A stretch of DNA of 64,000 nt from assembly GCA_046092445.1 (NCBI GenBank), contig JBJTDR010000106.1, forward strand, positions 1 to 64,000. Reading direction: 5' to 3'. This stretch comes from CAIUPE01 sp046092445. GTDB taxonomy: Bacteria > Pseudomonadota > Alphaproteobacteria > Rhizobiales > Beijerinckiaceae. A program made the position numbers and the translations under genes. Numbering within the stretch: the first letter of the stretch is position 1; each line of letters starts with the position of its first letter. Positions 8,478-17,635 of the stretch are shown here, piece by piece. The notes beneath the pieces were generated by a model. The model made no database searches and was not told where the DNA came from. It was given only the letters and a program-made list of their open reading frames with translations.

Positions 8478-9065
8478 ATGCGGTCGGCTTCAGTAAAACG
8501 CGAAACAGCAGAAACACAAGTCACACTCAGCCTCACTCTGGAAGGACAGGGAACCGGCACAATCGCGAGCGGGATCGGGTTTCTCGACCATATGCTGACG
8601 CTGTTTTCACGACATTCTTTGTTCGATCTCGATGTGGCGTGCACCGGCGATCTGCAAGTCGACCAGCATCACTCTGTCGAAGATATCGGTATTGCGCTCG
8701 GAAAGGCGTTCAAACAGGCAATCGGCGACAAAAAGGGCATTTTCCGATATTCGGATACCCTATTGCCGATGGACGAGACGCTGACGCGGGTGGCTGTGGA
8801 TGTTTCAGGGCGACCTTTTCTCGTGTTCAAGACCGTGTTTCCACGCGAAAAAATCGGTGATTTTGATACGGAACTTGTTAGGGAATGGTTTCAGGCATTT
8901 GCCATCAATGCCGGCATTACGCTTCATGTCGAAACACTCTACGGCGAGAATGCGCACCATATTGCGGAAAGCTGCTTCAAGGGGCTGGCCCGCGCGCTTC
9001 GTCAGGCCGTCTCGATCGACCCGCGTGAGCAGGGCCGTATTCCGTCCACCAAAGGCGCTCTCTGA
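8478..9065 (+). CDS. hisB: Imidazoleglycerol-phosphate dehydratase
   Basis: A 195-residue monofunctional HisB that dehydrates imidazole glycerol phosphate to imidazole acetol phosphate. The metal-ligand runs GFLDHMLTLFSRHS and DQHHSVEDIGIALG are present, with a second-half GENAHHIAESCFKGLARALR motif. It lacks the N-terminal phosphatase domain found in enterobacterial HisB, as expected for alphaproteobacteria. It heads the operon hisB-DUF2628-hisH-hisA-hisF-hisE. Confidence 0.97.
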   Translation: MRSASVKRETAETQVTLSLTLEGQGTGTIASGIGFLDHMLTLFSRHSLFDLDVACTGDLQVDQHHSVEDIGIALGKAFKQAIGDKKGIFRYSDTLLPMDETLTRVAVDVSGRPFLVFKTVFPREKIGDFDTELVREWFQAFAINAGITLHVETLYGENAHHIAESCFKGLARALRQAVSIDPREQGRIPSTKGAL

Positions 9066-9076
9066 GCGGAACCCCC

Positions 9077-9565
9077 ATGGCACTTTATTCGGTCTATCTC
9101 CCCAGCAGCCGACAAATGACGACGCAGGAGATCATGGGTCGTGCGATTTTCATCAAGGATCGTTTCTCCTGGGGGGCGTTTTTGATTCCGCCGCTGTGGC
9201 TCGGCTACAAGCGGATTTGGCGATGGCTTCTGGTTTACGCGCTTCTTGAAGGTCTTTTGATTGCAGGCGCATCAAATATTGCACTCAACCCAGCCCTGAC
9301 CGGCACGATAAGTGTTCTTATTGCCATTTTCGTCGGAATTTGCGGTCGAGAATGGTGGGGCGCAGCGCTCGAACGGCGCGGATTTGAATTTTCCGGTATT
9401 GTACATGGTGAAACGCCCGAGGACGCGGAGAGGCGTTTTTATGATCATTATCGCACGGCACGGCCACGCAATCTCGTTGTGCAGCCTTTCAGCGCATCTT
9501 CGTCCCAATCGACGCGGGAGCCGGGGGTGATCGGTCTATTTCCGGATGTCAGGGGCTTCCGGTGA
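9077..9565 (+). CDS. DUF2628 membrane protein in the his operon
   Basis: A 162-residue protein of the DUF2628 family. A cytosolic N-terminus with KDRFSWGAFLIPPLWLGYKRIWR is followed by two or three hydrophobic segments (about residues 48-95) and a charged C-terminus. It is typically found between hisB and hisH in Rhizobiales. Its function is unknown. The first ATG is used, 11 bp after hisB, and the 3' end overlaps hisH by 4 bp, so it is within the operon. Confidence 0.8.
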   Translation: MALYSVYLPSSRQMTTQEIMGRAIFIKDRFSWGAFLIPPLWLGYKRIWRWLLVYALLEGLLIAGASNIALNPALTGTISVLIAIFVGICGREWWGAALERRGFEFSGIVHGETPEDAERRFYDHYRTARPRNLVVQPFSASSSQSTREPGVIGLFPDVRGFR

Positions 9566-10212
9566 AGGTTGCGATTATCGATTACGGCTCGGGCAATCTC
9601 CACTCGGCCCGGAAGGCCTTCGAACGTTCAGCGCGCGAAGCGGGGCTCACGGCCACTATTTCACTGACGTCCGATCCGGATCTGATCCGGAAGGCTGACC
9701 GGATCGTTCTGCCCGGAGTCGGGGCTTTTGCGGATTGTCGCGCCGGACTCGCAGCAATTGATGGCCTTATCGAGGTCTTGAACGAGCGTGTCATTGGCAA
9801 AGCAACGCCATTTCTCGGAATTTGTGTTGGCATGCAATTATTAGCCAGCAATGGACTCGAACATGTCACAATAGCGGGTCTGGACTGGATCAACGGTGAC
9901 GTCCAGCGCATCAAACCGAATGATCCGGCGTTGAAAATTCCGCATATGGGATGGAATACGCTCGATATCAGGCAAGACCATGCCTTGATGGAGGGTATTC
10001 CGACGGGCGCGAACGGCTTGCACGCCTATTTCGTCCACTCATATCATTTTTCGGTGAAAGACCGTGACGCTTTGGTGGCGGAAACGAGTTATGGCGGACC
10101 GATTACGGCGATTGTCGCGCAGGACAATATTGCCGGCAGCCAGTTTCATCCCGAAAAGAGCCAGAAGCTCGGGCTGGCGTTCATTGCAAACTTTCTCAGG
10201 TGGAAGCCATGA
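9562..10212 (+). CDS. hisH: Imidazole glycerol phosphate synthase, glutamine amidotransferase subunit
   Basis: A 216-residue class I glutaminase that delivers ammonia to HisF. The catalytic triad is visible: Cys88 (LGICVGMQ), His196 and Glu198 (SQFHPEKS). The N-terminal DYGSGNLHS and the oxyanion PGVGAF motif are intact. It overlaps the upstream DUF2628 gene by 4 bp and hisA by 4 bp (ATGA), indicating tight translational coupling. Confidence 0.97.
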   Translation: MKVAIIDYGSGNLHSARKAFERSAREAGLTATISLTSDPDLIRKADRIVLPGVGAFADCRAGLAAIDGLIEVLNERVIGKATPFLGICVGMQLLASNGLEHVTIAGLDWINGDVQRIKPNDPALKIPHMGWNTLDIRQDHALMEGIPTGANGLHAYFVHSYHFSVKDRDALVAETSYGGPITAIVAQDNIAGSQFHPEKSQKLGLAFIANFLRWKP

Positions 10213-10961
10213 TCCTTTTTCCGGCAATCGACCTGAAGGAAGGCCGCTGTGTCCGTCTGATCCAGGGGGATATGGAGCAGGCAACCGTTTTCAATGATGA
10301 TCCGGCGGATCAGGCGTTGCAATTCGAGCAAATAGGGTTCCCCTGGTTGCATATTGTCGATCTCGATGGCGCCTTTGCGGGAAAGCCGATGAACGCGACA
10401 GCGGTCGACGGGATTATTGCGGCGACAAAAAATCCAACCCAGCTCGGCGGTGGTATTCGCGACATGAAAACGGTTGCGGGTTGGCTTGAAAAAGGTGTTA
10501 CCCGCGTGATTATCGGGACAGCGGCAGTGCGGGACCCCGATTTTGTGCGGGAAGCGGCGCGGACTTTTCCGGGGCGGATCGCGGTGGGCATTGATGCGCG
10601 TGACGGGTTGGTGGCGGTTGACGGGTGGGCGCGGTTCTCCGACACAACGGCGGAAGACCTCGGCCTCCGGTTTCAGGATGCGGGTGTTTCGGCGATTATT
10701 TACACCGATATTGCGCGGGACGGGTTGCTGAAGGGGCTCAATATAGCATCGACCTTGGCGCTTGCGGGAGCGCTTTCGATCCCCGTGATTGCATCTGGCG
10801 GATTGGCGTCGATTGAGGACGTAAAACGGTTGCTTGAGCCGGATTGTGCGGTTCTCGAGGGAGCGATCTCGGGCCGGGCGCTGTATGATGGCCGTCTCGA
10901 CCCCGCAGAAGCCTTGGCACTGATTGAGGCGGCGCGGGCAAAGGGGGCGGTTCATGCTTAA
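10209..10961 (+). CDS. hisA: Phosphoribosylformimino-5-aminoimidazole carboxamide ribotide isomerase
   Basis: A (beta/alpha)8 barrel of 250 residues catalysing the Amadori rearrangement of ProFAR to PRFAR. The catalytic Asp8 is in FPAIDLKEG, and the second-half Asp lies in YTDIARDG. The ATG at 10209 is chosen over an in-frame GTG at 10200 because it gives the canonical MILFPAIDL start and a 4-bp overlap with hisH. Two phosphate-binding GG motifs are intact. hisF starts inside its last codons. Confidence 0.97.
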   Translation: MILFPAIDLKEGRCVRLIQGDMEQATVFNDDPADQALQFEQIGFPWLHIVDLDGAFAGKPMNATAVDGIIAATKNPTQLGGGIRDMKTVAGWLEKGVTRVIIGTAAVRDPDFVREAARTFPGRIAVGIDARDGLVAVDGWARFSDTTAEDLGLRFQDAGVSAIIYTDIARDGLLKGLNIASTLALAGALSIPVIASGGLASIEDVKRLLEPDCAVLEGAISGRALYDGRLDPAEALALIEAARAKGAVHA

Positions 10962-11730
10962 AGCGCGTGTGATCCCGTGCCTCGATGTCAAGGACGGGCG
11001 GGTTGTCAAAGGGGTGCAGTTCGTCAATCTGGTTGATGCGGGCGACCCGGTGGAAGCGGCGATTGCGTATGATGCGGCGGGTGCGGACGAATTGTGCTTT
11101 CTCGACATAACGGCCAGCCATGAGGATCGCGGTATCTTGCTGGATGTTGTGCGCCGGACGGCAGAGGCGTGTTTCATGCCGCTCACCGTGGGGGGTGGCG
11201 TGCGCACGGTGGAAGATATCAGGGCGTTGCTATTGGCTGGAGCCGACAAGGTTTCAATCATGACGGCTGCGGTGCAGGACCGGGATTTTGTGCGGCGGGC
11301 GGCGGAGAAATTCGGCACGCAATGTGTTGTGGTAGCGGTTGATGCCAAGAAAGTATCCGTGGCGGGGGAGCCCGACCGCTGGGAAGTATTCACCCATGGC
11401 GGACGGCGCGCGACCGGGCTTGATGCGTGTACCTATGCGCGGGACGTCGCGGAATTGGGAGCAGGCGAGATTTTGCTGACATCGATGGATCGTGACGGGA
11501 CGAAAATCGGGTATGACATCGCGTTGACGCGGGCGATTGCGGATTCGGTTTCTGTGCCGGTCATCGCTTCAGGGGGCGTCGGGACGCTTGAACATTTGGT
11601 CGCCGGGATCAAGGAGGGGCATGCAAGTGCTGTTCTGGCGGCGTCGATCTTCCATTTTGGCGAATTCACGATTGGCGAGGCAAAGGCGAAAATGCGTGAT
11701 GCCGGACTGCCGATGAGGATCGAAACATGA
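10954..11730 (+). CDS. hisF: Imidazole glycerol phosphate synthase, cyclase subunit
   Basis: A 258-residue TIM barrel that cyclises PRFAR with ammonia from HisH to imidazole glycerol phosphate and AICAR. The start at 10954 gives the canonical MLKARVIPCLDVKDG with catalytic Asp11. The second acid is in LLTSMDRDGTK. An upstream in-frame ATG would add ten residues of hisA-overlapping sequence and is unlikely. It overlaps hisA by 8 bp and hisE by 4 bp. Confidence 0.97.
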   Translation: MLKARVIPCLDVKDGRVVKGVQFVNLVDAGDPVEAAIAYDAAGADELCFLDITASHEDRGILLDVVRRTAEACFMPLTVGGGVRTVEDIRALLLAGADKVSIMTAAVQDRDFVRRAAEKFGTQCVVVAVDAKKVSVAGEPDRWEVFTHGGRRATGLDACTYARDVAELGAGEILLTSMDRDGTKIGYDIALTRAIADSVSVPVIASGGVGTLEHLVAGIKEGHASAVLAASIFHFGEFTIGEAKAKMRDAGLPMRIET

Positions 11731-12050
11731 CAGCATTTTCTCTGATAGACCTTGAAGAACTGATTGCGGCGCGGGCATCGGCGTCAGTGGAACACTCCTA
11801 TACGGCGAAATTGCTGGCGCGCGGGCGCTCGTATTCCGCGCGAAAAATGGGCGAAGAGGCGGTTGAAACGGTGATCGCAGCGATCGAGGGCGACGCGGAA
11901 GCGATCAGGAATGAGGCGGCGGATCTGCTTTTTCATCTCCTGGTTGTGTTGAAGGCGTCGAATGTACCGCTCGACGAGGTGATGGCCGAGTTGGCGCGGC
12001 GGACGGCGCAGTCGGGACTTGAGGAAAAGGCGGCGCGGCCGCAAGACTGA
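11727..12050 (+). CDS. hisE: Phosphoribosyl-ATP pyrophosphatase
   Basis: A 107-residue all-alpha MazG-fold hydrolase that removes pyrophosphate from phosphoribosyl-ATP. The metal-binding helices show KMGEEAVETVIAA and EAADLLFHLLVVL, with the conserved E-E and E-D pairs. It is a separate protein here, not fused to HisI. Its ATG overlaps the hisF stop. No hisI, hisG or hisD is present in the window. Confidence 0.96.
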   Translation: MTAFSLIDLEELIAARASASVEHSYTAKLLARGRSYSARKMGEEAVETVIAAIEGDAEAIRNEAADLLFHLLVVLKASNVPLDEVMAELARRTAQSGLEEKAARPQD

Positions 12051-12081
12051 CGCACGGCCCAAGAGCACAGCGAGACTTTCG

Positions 12082-13053
12082 ATGATTTTTGACGGACGGA
12101 CGAGCGGATTCGAAAATGATCTCTCACCTTACCGGATTTTTTCGCGTTCGGAATGGGCAGCGTTGCGTGCGGATACGCCGATGACGCTGACCGGCGATGA
12201 TCTCGTGAAGCTGCAATCGCTGAATGACCCGATTTCGCTCGAGGAAGTTGTGGCGATTTATCTGCCGCTGTCGCGTCTGTTATCGCTGTATGTTGCGGCA
12301 ACGCAGGGATTGTTCAAGGCGACGCAGCGGTTTCTGCTCGCGGAGCCGGATGGCAAAGTGCCCTATGTGATCGGGCTGGCGGGCTCGGTGAGCGCGGGAA
12401 AATCGACATCTGCCCGCGTTCTCAAGGCGCTGCTCTCGCGCTGGCCGAATACGCCGAAAGTTGAGCTCGTCACGACGGACGGGTTTCTGCTCGCGAATGC
12501 GGAGCTGGAGGCGCAGGGGTTGATGAGCCGCAAGGGGTTCCCCGAAAGCTATGACACGATGGCGCTGATCCGGTTTTTGTCGGATGTGAAGGCGGGGAAG
12601 CGGCACGTCGAAGCGCCGGTTTATTCGCATCTCGTGTATGATGTCGTGCCCGGAGAGCATATCGAGATTGACCGACCCGATATTCTGATTGTCGAAGGTT
12701 TGAATGTGCTTCTGCCAAGTCATCAGCCCAAGACGGCGAATCCACTTCCGTTTGTGTCGGATTTTTTCGACTTTTCGATCTACCTCGATGCCGATGAGGA
12801 TGATCTGGAAGATTGGTATGTGAGCCGTTTCATGCGGTTGCGGGAAACGGCGTTCCGCGACCCATTATCCTATTTCCGGAAATATGCTGATATTTCAGAC
12901 CGGGAGGCGACCGAGATTGCGCTGTCGCTCTGGAACGGGATCAATCGGCCCAATCTTGAAGAGAATATCCTGCCGACGCGTGCGCGCGCCGACCTTGTTC
13001 TCACGAAGGGCGGCAATCACCAGATCAAACAGGTTGCGCTGAGAAAGCTTTAA
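12082..13053 (+). CDS. coaA: Type I pantothenate kinase
   Basis: A 323-residue P-loop kinase that phosphorylates pantothenate in the first step of coenzyme A synthesis. The Walker A motif GSVSAGKST is at 101-109, followed by VELVTTDGFL and the HLVYDVVPGE segment typical of bacterial CoaA. The ATG at 12082 is chosen because the protein then begins near the family-typical LSPYRIFSRSEWA. It follows hisE by 31 bp, a common Rhizobiales arrangement. Its 3' end overlaps the convergent PfkB kinase gene by 4 bp. Confidence 0.96.
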   Translation: MIFDGRTSGFENDLSPYRIFSRSEWAALRADTPMTLTGDDLVKLQSLNDPISLEEVVAIYLPLSRLLSLYVAATQGLFKATQRFLLAEPDGKVPYVIGLAGSVSAGKSTSARVLKALLSRWPNTPKVELVTTDGFLLANAELEAQGLMSRKGFPESYDTMALIRFLSDVKAGKRHVEAPVYSHLVYDVVPGEHIEIDRPDILIVEGLNVLLPSHQPKTANPLPFVSDFFDFSIYLDADEDDLEDWYVSRFMRLRETAFRDPLSYFRKYADISDREATEIALSLWNGINRPNLEENILPTRARADLVLTKGGNHQIKQVALRKL

Positions 13054-14072
13054 GCACGCGAGGCGAGCCCGGAAATCATGATTCCGCTTTGCCGGACGTG
13101 CTCTGACAGGGATGTTTCAGGGCGGGCGCCGATATGCTGGATGATTTCAGCTGCTGCCAGACTGCCGAGGCGAGCGCAAGTTTCATGATCGATCCCGCGA
13201 GCGAGGCCGAACAGGAAGCCGGCAGCGTAAAGGTCGCCCGCGCCCGTCGTATCCACGAGTTTCTCGATGCCCGCTGCCGGAACGGCCTTGATCGTATCGG
13301 AAGTGACGACGAGCGAGCCCTGTTCGGAACGGGTAACGACTCCGAGCGCGCCCTCTTCTCTCAAGGCGGCGACCGCTGTGTCAAAGTCCGACGTTGCATA
13401 CAGGCTTTTCAGCTCGTGCTCATTGGCGAACAGGATATCAACCTGCCGCGTGCGGAGAAGATCGCGAAACTCATCGCGATAACGATCGACGCAAAAACTG
13501 TCCGAAAGCGTGATAGCGACGCGGCGCCCATTCCGGTGGGCCAAGGCAGCGGCCTTCCGAAAGGCGATCTTTGCCTCAGCGGGATCCCACAAATACCCCT
13601 CCAGATAGGTGATACCGGCAGAGGCGACCGTGTCGGCGTCAATATCATCGGGCCCGAGGCCCTGACAGGCACCGAGAAACGTATTCATAGTCCGTTCGCC
13701 ATCGGGTGTCACCAGAATGAAGCTACGGGCGGTCGCGGGACCTTCCAGCGACTGCGGTGTGTCGAAGGCCACGCCGATGGCCCGGATATCGTGCGCAAAA
13801 AGCGCACCGACCGAGTCTTGCCGGATTTTGCCGATGAATGCCGCTGTTCCACCCAACGAGACAACACCGGCAACGGTATTACTGGCGGAGCCGCCGGAAA
13901 TGATCGTGGCCGGGCCCATCGCTTGATAAAGTCGCTCGGCTTCGGGCTCGTCGATCAACCGCATTGATCCTTTGACAAGGTTGTTCGAGATGAGGAAGTC
14001 TTCTTCCGTACGGGTGATCACATCAACGATGGCGTTTCCGATACCCAAAACATCATAGCGCGCGCTTTTCAT
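13050..14072 (-). CDS. PfkB-family carbohydrate kinase, adenosine kinase-like
   Basis: A 340-residue ribokinase-fold kinase. The first PfkB signature region is ISGGSASNTVAGVVSLGG and the second is DTTGAGDLYAAGFLFG, containing the anion hole and catalytic Asp. Close relatives in Rhizobiales are annotated as adenosine or generic sugar kinases, so nucleoside specificity is likely but not proved. It is the last gene of a leftward series that also contains the XRE regulator, Smr and mltA genes. Confidence 0.85.
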   Translation of the reverse strand: MKSARYDVLGIGNAIVDVITRTEEDFLISNNLVKGSMRLIDEPEAERLYQAMGPATIISGGSASNTVAGVVSLGGTAAFIGKIRQDSVGALFAHDIRAIGVAFDTPQSLEGPATARSFILVTPDGERTMNTFLGACQGLGPDDIDADTVASAGITYLEGYLWDPAEAKIAFRKAAALAHRNGRRVAITLSDSFCVDRYRDEFRDLLRTRQVDILFANEHELKSLYATSDFDTAVAALREEGALGVVTRSEQGSLVVTSDTIKAVPAAGIEKLVDTTGAGDLYAAGFLFGLARGIDHETCARLGSLAAAEIIQHIGARPETSLSEHVRQSGIMISGLASRA

Positions 14073-14128
14073 GCTGTTTCTTCCGGTTTACGAATCTGAT
14101 GATGCTCTGACAGCGCCAACAGGAAGCG

Positions 14129-14500
14129 TCAAGACCGCGTTCGTTTACGGGCCAATTCGAGCAACGTGACGTGTGCCTCCAGTTCTGCCTCCGAGAGTTC
14201 TGCAATCGAGCGGGAGAGCAAGTTGGCGAGCAGGGTAGCTTTTTGCGAGAGGCCGGCTGTTTCAACGACGATGCGGGGGTCGGAGAGATCGGCAAGTCGC
14301 TGCAGTTCATCCGCCTCATCCCAGATAATGTTGAAATAATGGATCACCCGCTGGACAAAACTCCAATTCGGCTTGCTACGTCGACCATGTTCAAGGGCTG
14401 ACAGATATGTTGCCGAAACGCCGAGGTCGGCGGCCATATCCTTCAACAAAATGCCGCGCTCTTCCCGCAAAGCACGAAGTCGTTCGCCGAAGGGGGTCAT
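14129..14500 (-). CDS. XRE-family helix-turn-helix regulator
   Basis: A 123-residue protein with an N-terminal Cro/CI-type helix-turn-helix (about residues 5-60: RLRALREERGILLKDMAADL, then SATYLSALEHGRRSKPN). The C-terminal helical part (ELQRLADLSDPRIVVETAGL) may dimerise. This small regulator is commonly found beside the Smr and mltA genes in Rhizobiales; its targets are not known to me. It overlaps the Smr gene by 4 bp. Confidence 0.85.
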   Translation of the reverse strand: MTPFGERLRALREERGILLKDMAADLGVSATYLSALEHGRRSKPNWSFVQRVIHYFNIIWDEADELQRLADLSDPRIVVETAGLSQKATLLANLLSRSIAELSEAELEAHVTLLELARKRTRS

Positions 14501-15111
14501 ACGATACTCCGGTCGCCATTCTGTTTCCGGATTCGAACATAAAAAGCGCCAGAGCCGCCGTGATGGCGACTGGCTTCCTCAAATCCGATAATCGCCGGTC
14601 TCAAATCGGGCATTCGCAGCCATAGCGGCAAATTCCTTCGCAAGACGCCGCGCTGATCATGATCAACCATATTGCCCTTACCAGTGACGACCAAAACAAT
14701 TTTCAAACCGTCACGCCGCGCCCTCACGATAAAGCTGCGCAATGTTTCGTAGGCCTCGGCTTGCCGCATCCCGTGAAGGTCGATCGTCGCGTCAACAGAA
14801 CCGGATCCTCGCGAGAGATTGCGCCGCAATTTCCGCTCCAACGGAGCGAGTGGAGGCTGAGCTCCCTTCTTTGCGATAGCGAGTGATGGAAGCAAAGGAG
14901 GGGCCGACTTTTCCAAAGAACGCGCCTTTGCGGGTTCGGCTGGATTCATTTTTTCGGCCAATCGGACGGCCGGCTTTTGATCGGCCGCCATACTTGCACT
15001 GCTATCGACCGGACGTGCTGCAATCGGTTTTATTTTACGAACCACCGTCGACCACAGACGAGCCTCTTCCGCCGTCAACACGCGCCTCCGCCTCCCCGTT
15101 CCGCTACTCAC
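14497..15111 (-). CDS. Smr-domain protein
   Basis: A 204-residue protein with a basic, low-complexity N-terminal half and a C-terminal Smr (small MutS-related) domain from about residue 105. The DLHGMRQAEAYETL motif and the VVTGKGN motif are both intact. Smr domains are nucleic-acid nicking or binding modules. In this stand-alone alphaproteobacterial form the role is unknown. It overlaps mltA upstream and the XRE regulator downstream by 4 bp each, forming a tight operon. Confidence 0.87.
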   Translation of the reverse strand: MSSGTGRRRRVLTAEEARLWSTVVRKIKPIAARPVDSSASMAADQKPAVRLAEKMNPAEPAKARSLEKSAPPLLPSLAIAKKGAQPPLAPLERKLRRNLSRGSGSVDATIDLHGMRQAEAYETLRSFIVRARRDGLKIVLVVTGKGNMVDHDQRGVLRRNLPLWLRMPDLRPAIIGFEEASRHHGGSGAFYVRIRKQNGDRSIV

Positions 15112-16205
15112 GATACCCTCGGTAACAGCACAAAGAAATCACCTCTATGGCGGATCAATCCCGCCCTATGACCGGCCTCGTCACCGGAACCGAAAAACAA
15201 ATCGGCCCGTGCAGGCCCCAGAATAGCGGATCCGGTATCCTGCGCGATCATCAATCGCTCAAATGCGCGAATATTTCCATCAATATCCGGTAATTTCGCC
15301 CGAATGAAAAAGGGCAGTCCGTAACACCACACCAAACGATCAATCGCGATAGACCGGTGGGCACAAAGCGATGTCGAGGCCGCACCAATGGGGCCCGCGC
15401 CGGCGTTGTCGCATGGTGCCACATCGAAGAAAATATAGGATTTGTTCAGGCGCATAATCCGGCGAGCATGATCAGGATTGCTTTTCAGCCATGCCTTGAA
15501 CCGCTCCAGCGTCAGATCAGCAAGTTCGATATGGCCCTCGGCGACGACCACCTTGCCGATTGTGGTATAGGGGTGGCCGTTCCTGCCCGCATAAGTAAGA
15601 CGCATCGAACGGCCATCGGGCAAGCGAATCCTTGCCGAGCCCTGGATCTGTGCAAAGAAAAGCTCGACAGGATCGGGCAGATAGAGAACTTCAAGCTGCC
15701 TTCCAGCCAAAGCGCCATCCTCGATTTCGGCGCGGTCAAAATAGGGAGCGAGACCGTTTGCCATCTGCCGCGCGGCTGAAAGATCGGGATCCAGAGGTGG
15801 CGGTGGCGTCTCGTGGTGAAAAGAGACGAGATCATCGGGGCGTCTCAAGACGGGTGTCGGAAATTCCTTGCTTGGAAACAGCGACCCCTGGATTTCCGGT
15901 TCGTAATACCCTGTCAAAAAGCCCTGCCCCTCGCATGGCTTGACATGAAAAGGTTCAAAAAAAGTCTCAAAATAGAGTTTTACCGCATCGGCGCTGGACG
16001 GATCAACGATTCGAGCGGCGCGAAAGACCTCCAACAGACCGTCAAAAGGCGGTTGCGCCGGCCGTAGCGGTTTCAAGCCCGACAGTGCTGCTTCGGCAGT
16101 CTCCAGAAAACACGAGAAAGCCGCCACGTGATCATCCGCCTGCCAATTGTCGATTCCGCGGAACGAAATCCGCTCCAATTGAGCCGAAGCGGACATGTGC
16201 GCCAT
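15108..16205 (-). CDS. mltA: MltA-type lytic transglycosylase
   Basis: A 365-residue murein lytic transglycosylase with the MltA domain (GQGFLTGYYEPEIQGS, about residues 97-112) and a C-terminal 3D domain holding QDTGSAILGPARADLFFGSG. The Asp of the latter region is the expected catalytic acid. No signal peptide is obvious: the protein starts MAHMSASAQLERISF with no hydrophobic stretch. Either the true start is not this one or export uses another route. It sits between the Tim44-like gene (15 bp upstream) and smr (4-bp overlap). Confidence 0.9.
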   Translation of the reverse strand: MAHMSASAQLERISFRGIDNWQADDHVAAFSCFLETAEAALSGLKPLRPAQPPFDGLLEVFRAARIVDPSSADAVKLYFETFFEPFHVKPCEGQGFLTGYYEPEIQGSLFPSKEFPTPVLRRPDDLVSFHHETPPPPLDPDLSAARQMANGLAPYFDRAEIEDGALAGRQLEVLYLPDPVELFFAQIQGSARIRLPDGRSMRLTYAGRNGHPYTTIGKVVVAEGHIELADLTLERFKAWLKSNPDHARRIMRLNKSYIFFDVAPCDNAGAGPIGAASTSLCAHRSIAIDRLVWCYGLPFFIRAKLPDIDGNIRAFERLMIAQDTGSAILGPARADLFFGSGDEAGHRAGLIRHRGDFFVLLPRVS

Positions 16206-16220
16206 GGGTTTATTCCGTGA

Positions 16221-16937
16221 TTATCCTGCCGCTTCGGTCGCGACCAATCTCCAGCTTGGATCCTTGCTCCCGACTTCGCGGGAAAACGTCCATATATCTG
16301 TGACGTCGGCGACTTTTTCACGCGAGCCTTCGATCACCGCCCCATCCCGATTTTTTGTGGCTGTGATCAGTTTGGAGACAAATTCGACAGAAATTGTCGC
16401 TGTTCTGCCTTTGAGATGAACATCCTGAATCGTGGCGGCATCCAAAGAAACAAAAGTTGTTTCAATGGTTTCACCTTTTTTCTCGCGATCGGCAATTGCA
16501 GAGACAAAGCTTTCGAAGACGTCACGGGAAAGAAGTGATTTCAGCATCTGCCGGTCGCCGGCAGCAAATCCGAGGACAATAGTCTCGTAGGCCATCTTCG
16601 CACCCTCAAGAAATGCATTCGCGTCAAAACCCCGTTCCGCATCGTTGAGCGCGTCCAGCGATGCGGCCAATGGAGTTCCTTTTTCAGCGATTCCTTTCCA
16701 GCGATCTTTCGACCCTGCCGGTTCGGAAATATCCTGCTCCGTGCCTCTGGAATGATCACTCAAGGAAATGACATTATCTTCCTGTTCCACCTTTCCCCCG
16801 GGATTTTTCATTTTTTTTGTCGGGATCTGCGGAGCATCTCGATCGGGGCGGGTTCCAAGAACATTGTAAAGCCGCCAGCCGACGAAGGCCGCGAGTATGA
16901 TAAAAACGACAATCGAGAAATCCATACCGTCCTGCAT
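16221..16937 (-). CDS. Tim44-like domain protein (TimA type)
   Basis: A membrane-anchored protein of about 238 residues. A single N-terminal hydrophobic helix (DFSIVVFIILAAFVGWRLYNVLG) is followed by a charged linker and a C-terminal Tim44-like domain (about residues 110-235) with FLEGAKMAYETIVLGFAAGD. Bacterial Tim44-like proteins are inner-membrane proteins related to the mitochondrial import motor component. The start is placed at MQDGMDF (16937); a start four codons further in, or ten upstream, is possible. It is divergent from secB. Confidence 0.87.
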   Translation of the reverse strand: MQDGMDFSIVVFIILAAFVGWRLYNVLGTRPDRDAPQIPTKKMKNPGGKVEQEDNVISLSDHSRGTEQDISEPAGSKDRWKGIAEKGTPLAASLDALNDAERGFDANAFLEGAKMAYETIVLGFAAGDRQMLKSLLSRDVFESFVSAIADREKKGETIETTFVSLDAATIQDVHLKGRTATISVEFVSKLITATKNRDGAVIEGSREKVADVTDIWTFSREVGSKDPSWRLVATEAAG

Positions 16938-17128
16938 GACTCCATCCTTACATCTCGGCCCGCGCAATCAACCTGATCGAATGCAATATGGTGCTGGTTT
17001 AAAGGAAAGAGAAGAGGTTAATCAAGAGGTGCGGCCGAGCTTGAGAAATTAAGTCGTTCATGATACCGCCTTCAAATCCTGCCAGACGATTTCATGATTC
17101 TCCCGCTACCTGTCTATCAGGCACAAGA

Positions 17129-17629
17129 ATGGACAATTCCATGACAAATGAAGCGAACGGTATTCCCGCGTCCGAGATCAAGATACCGACGTTGAACGCA
17201 ATCGCGCAGTACATCAAGGATCTGTCTTTCGAAAATCCTAATGCGCCGGCGTCTTTGTCGCCGCGCTCGGGACAGCCTGATATCGGTATCTCGGTGAACG
17301 TCAACGCAAGAAAACTCTCCGATACCGACTTCGAAATTGACCTCGTTCTGAATGGCAAAAGCGGCGTCGCGCCTGATATCATGTTCAGCTTCGATCTGGT
17401 ATATTCAGGCATTTTCAGGGTTCAGAACGTTCCGGCCGACGCGCTACAGGCGATCGTGATGATCGAATGCCCGCGCCTGTTATTCCCTTTTGCCCGTCAG
17501 ATCATTGCCGATGCAGTTCGGAATGGCGGATTTCCGCCACTTTTCATCGATCCGATCGATTTTGCCGGGCTTTACCGCCAGAGAATTGCCCAGCTTCAGG
17601 CGGAAGGTAACGAAACGGAAAACGCCTGA
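17129..17629 (+). CDS. secB: Protein-export chaperone SecB
   Basis: A SecB-family chaperone of 166 residues that keeps preproteins unfolded and passes them to SecA. The conserved first strand region NAIAQYIKDLSFENPNAP and the C-terminal LLFPFARQIIADAVRNGGFPP are intact. The start at 17129 (MDNSMTNEANG) fits the family better than an upstream ATG at 17060; the internal ATG at 17141 is also possible. It is divergent from the Tim44-like gene and convergent with dnaQ, 6 bp apart. Confidence 0.95.
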   Translation: MDNSMTNEANGIPASEIKIPTLNAIAQYIKDLSFENPNAPASLSPRSGQPDIGISVNVNARKLSDTDFEIDLVLNGKSGVAPDIMFSFDLVYSGIFRVQNVPADALQAIVMIECPRLLFPFARQIIADAVRNGGFPPLFIDPIDFAGLYRQRIAQLQAEGNETENA

Positions 17630-17635
17630 GACCAA

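Noticed and set aside
10146..11393. Long minus-strand frame of 415 codons
   Set aside because: Antisense to hisA and hisF; no domain resemblance.
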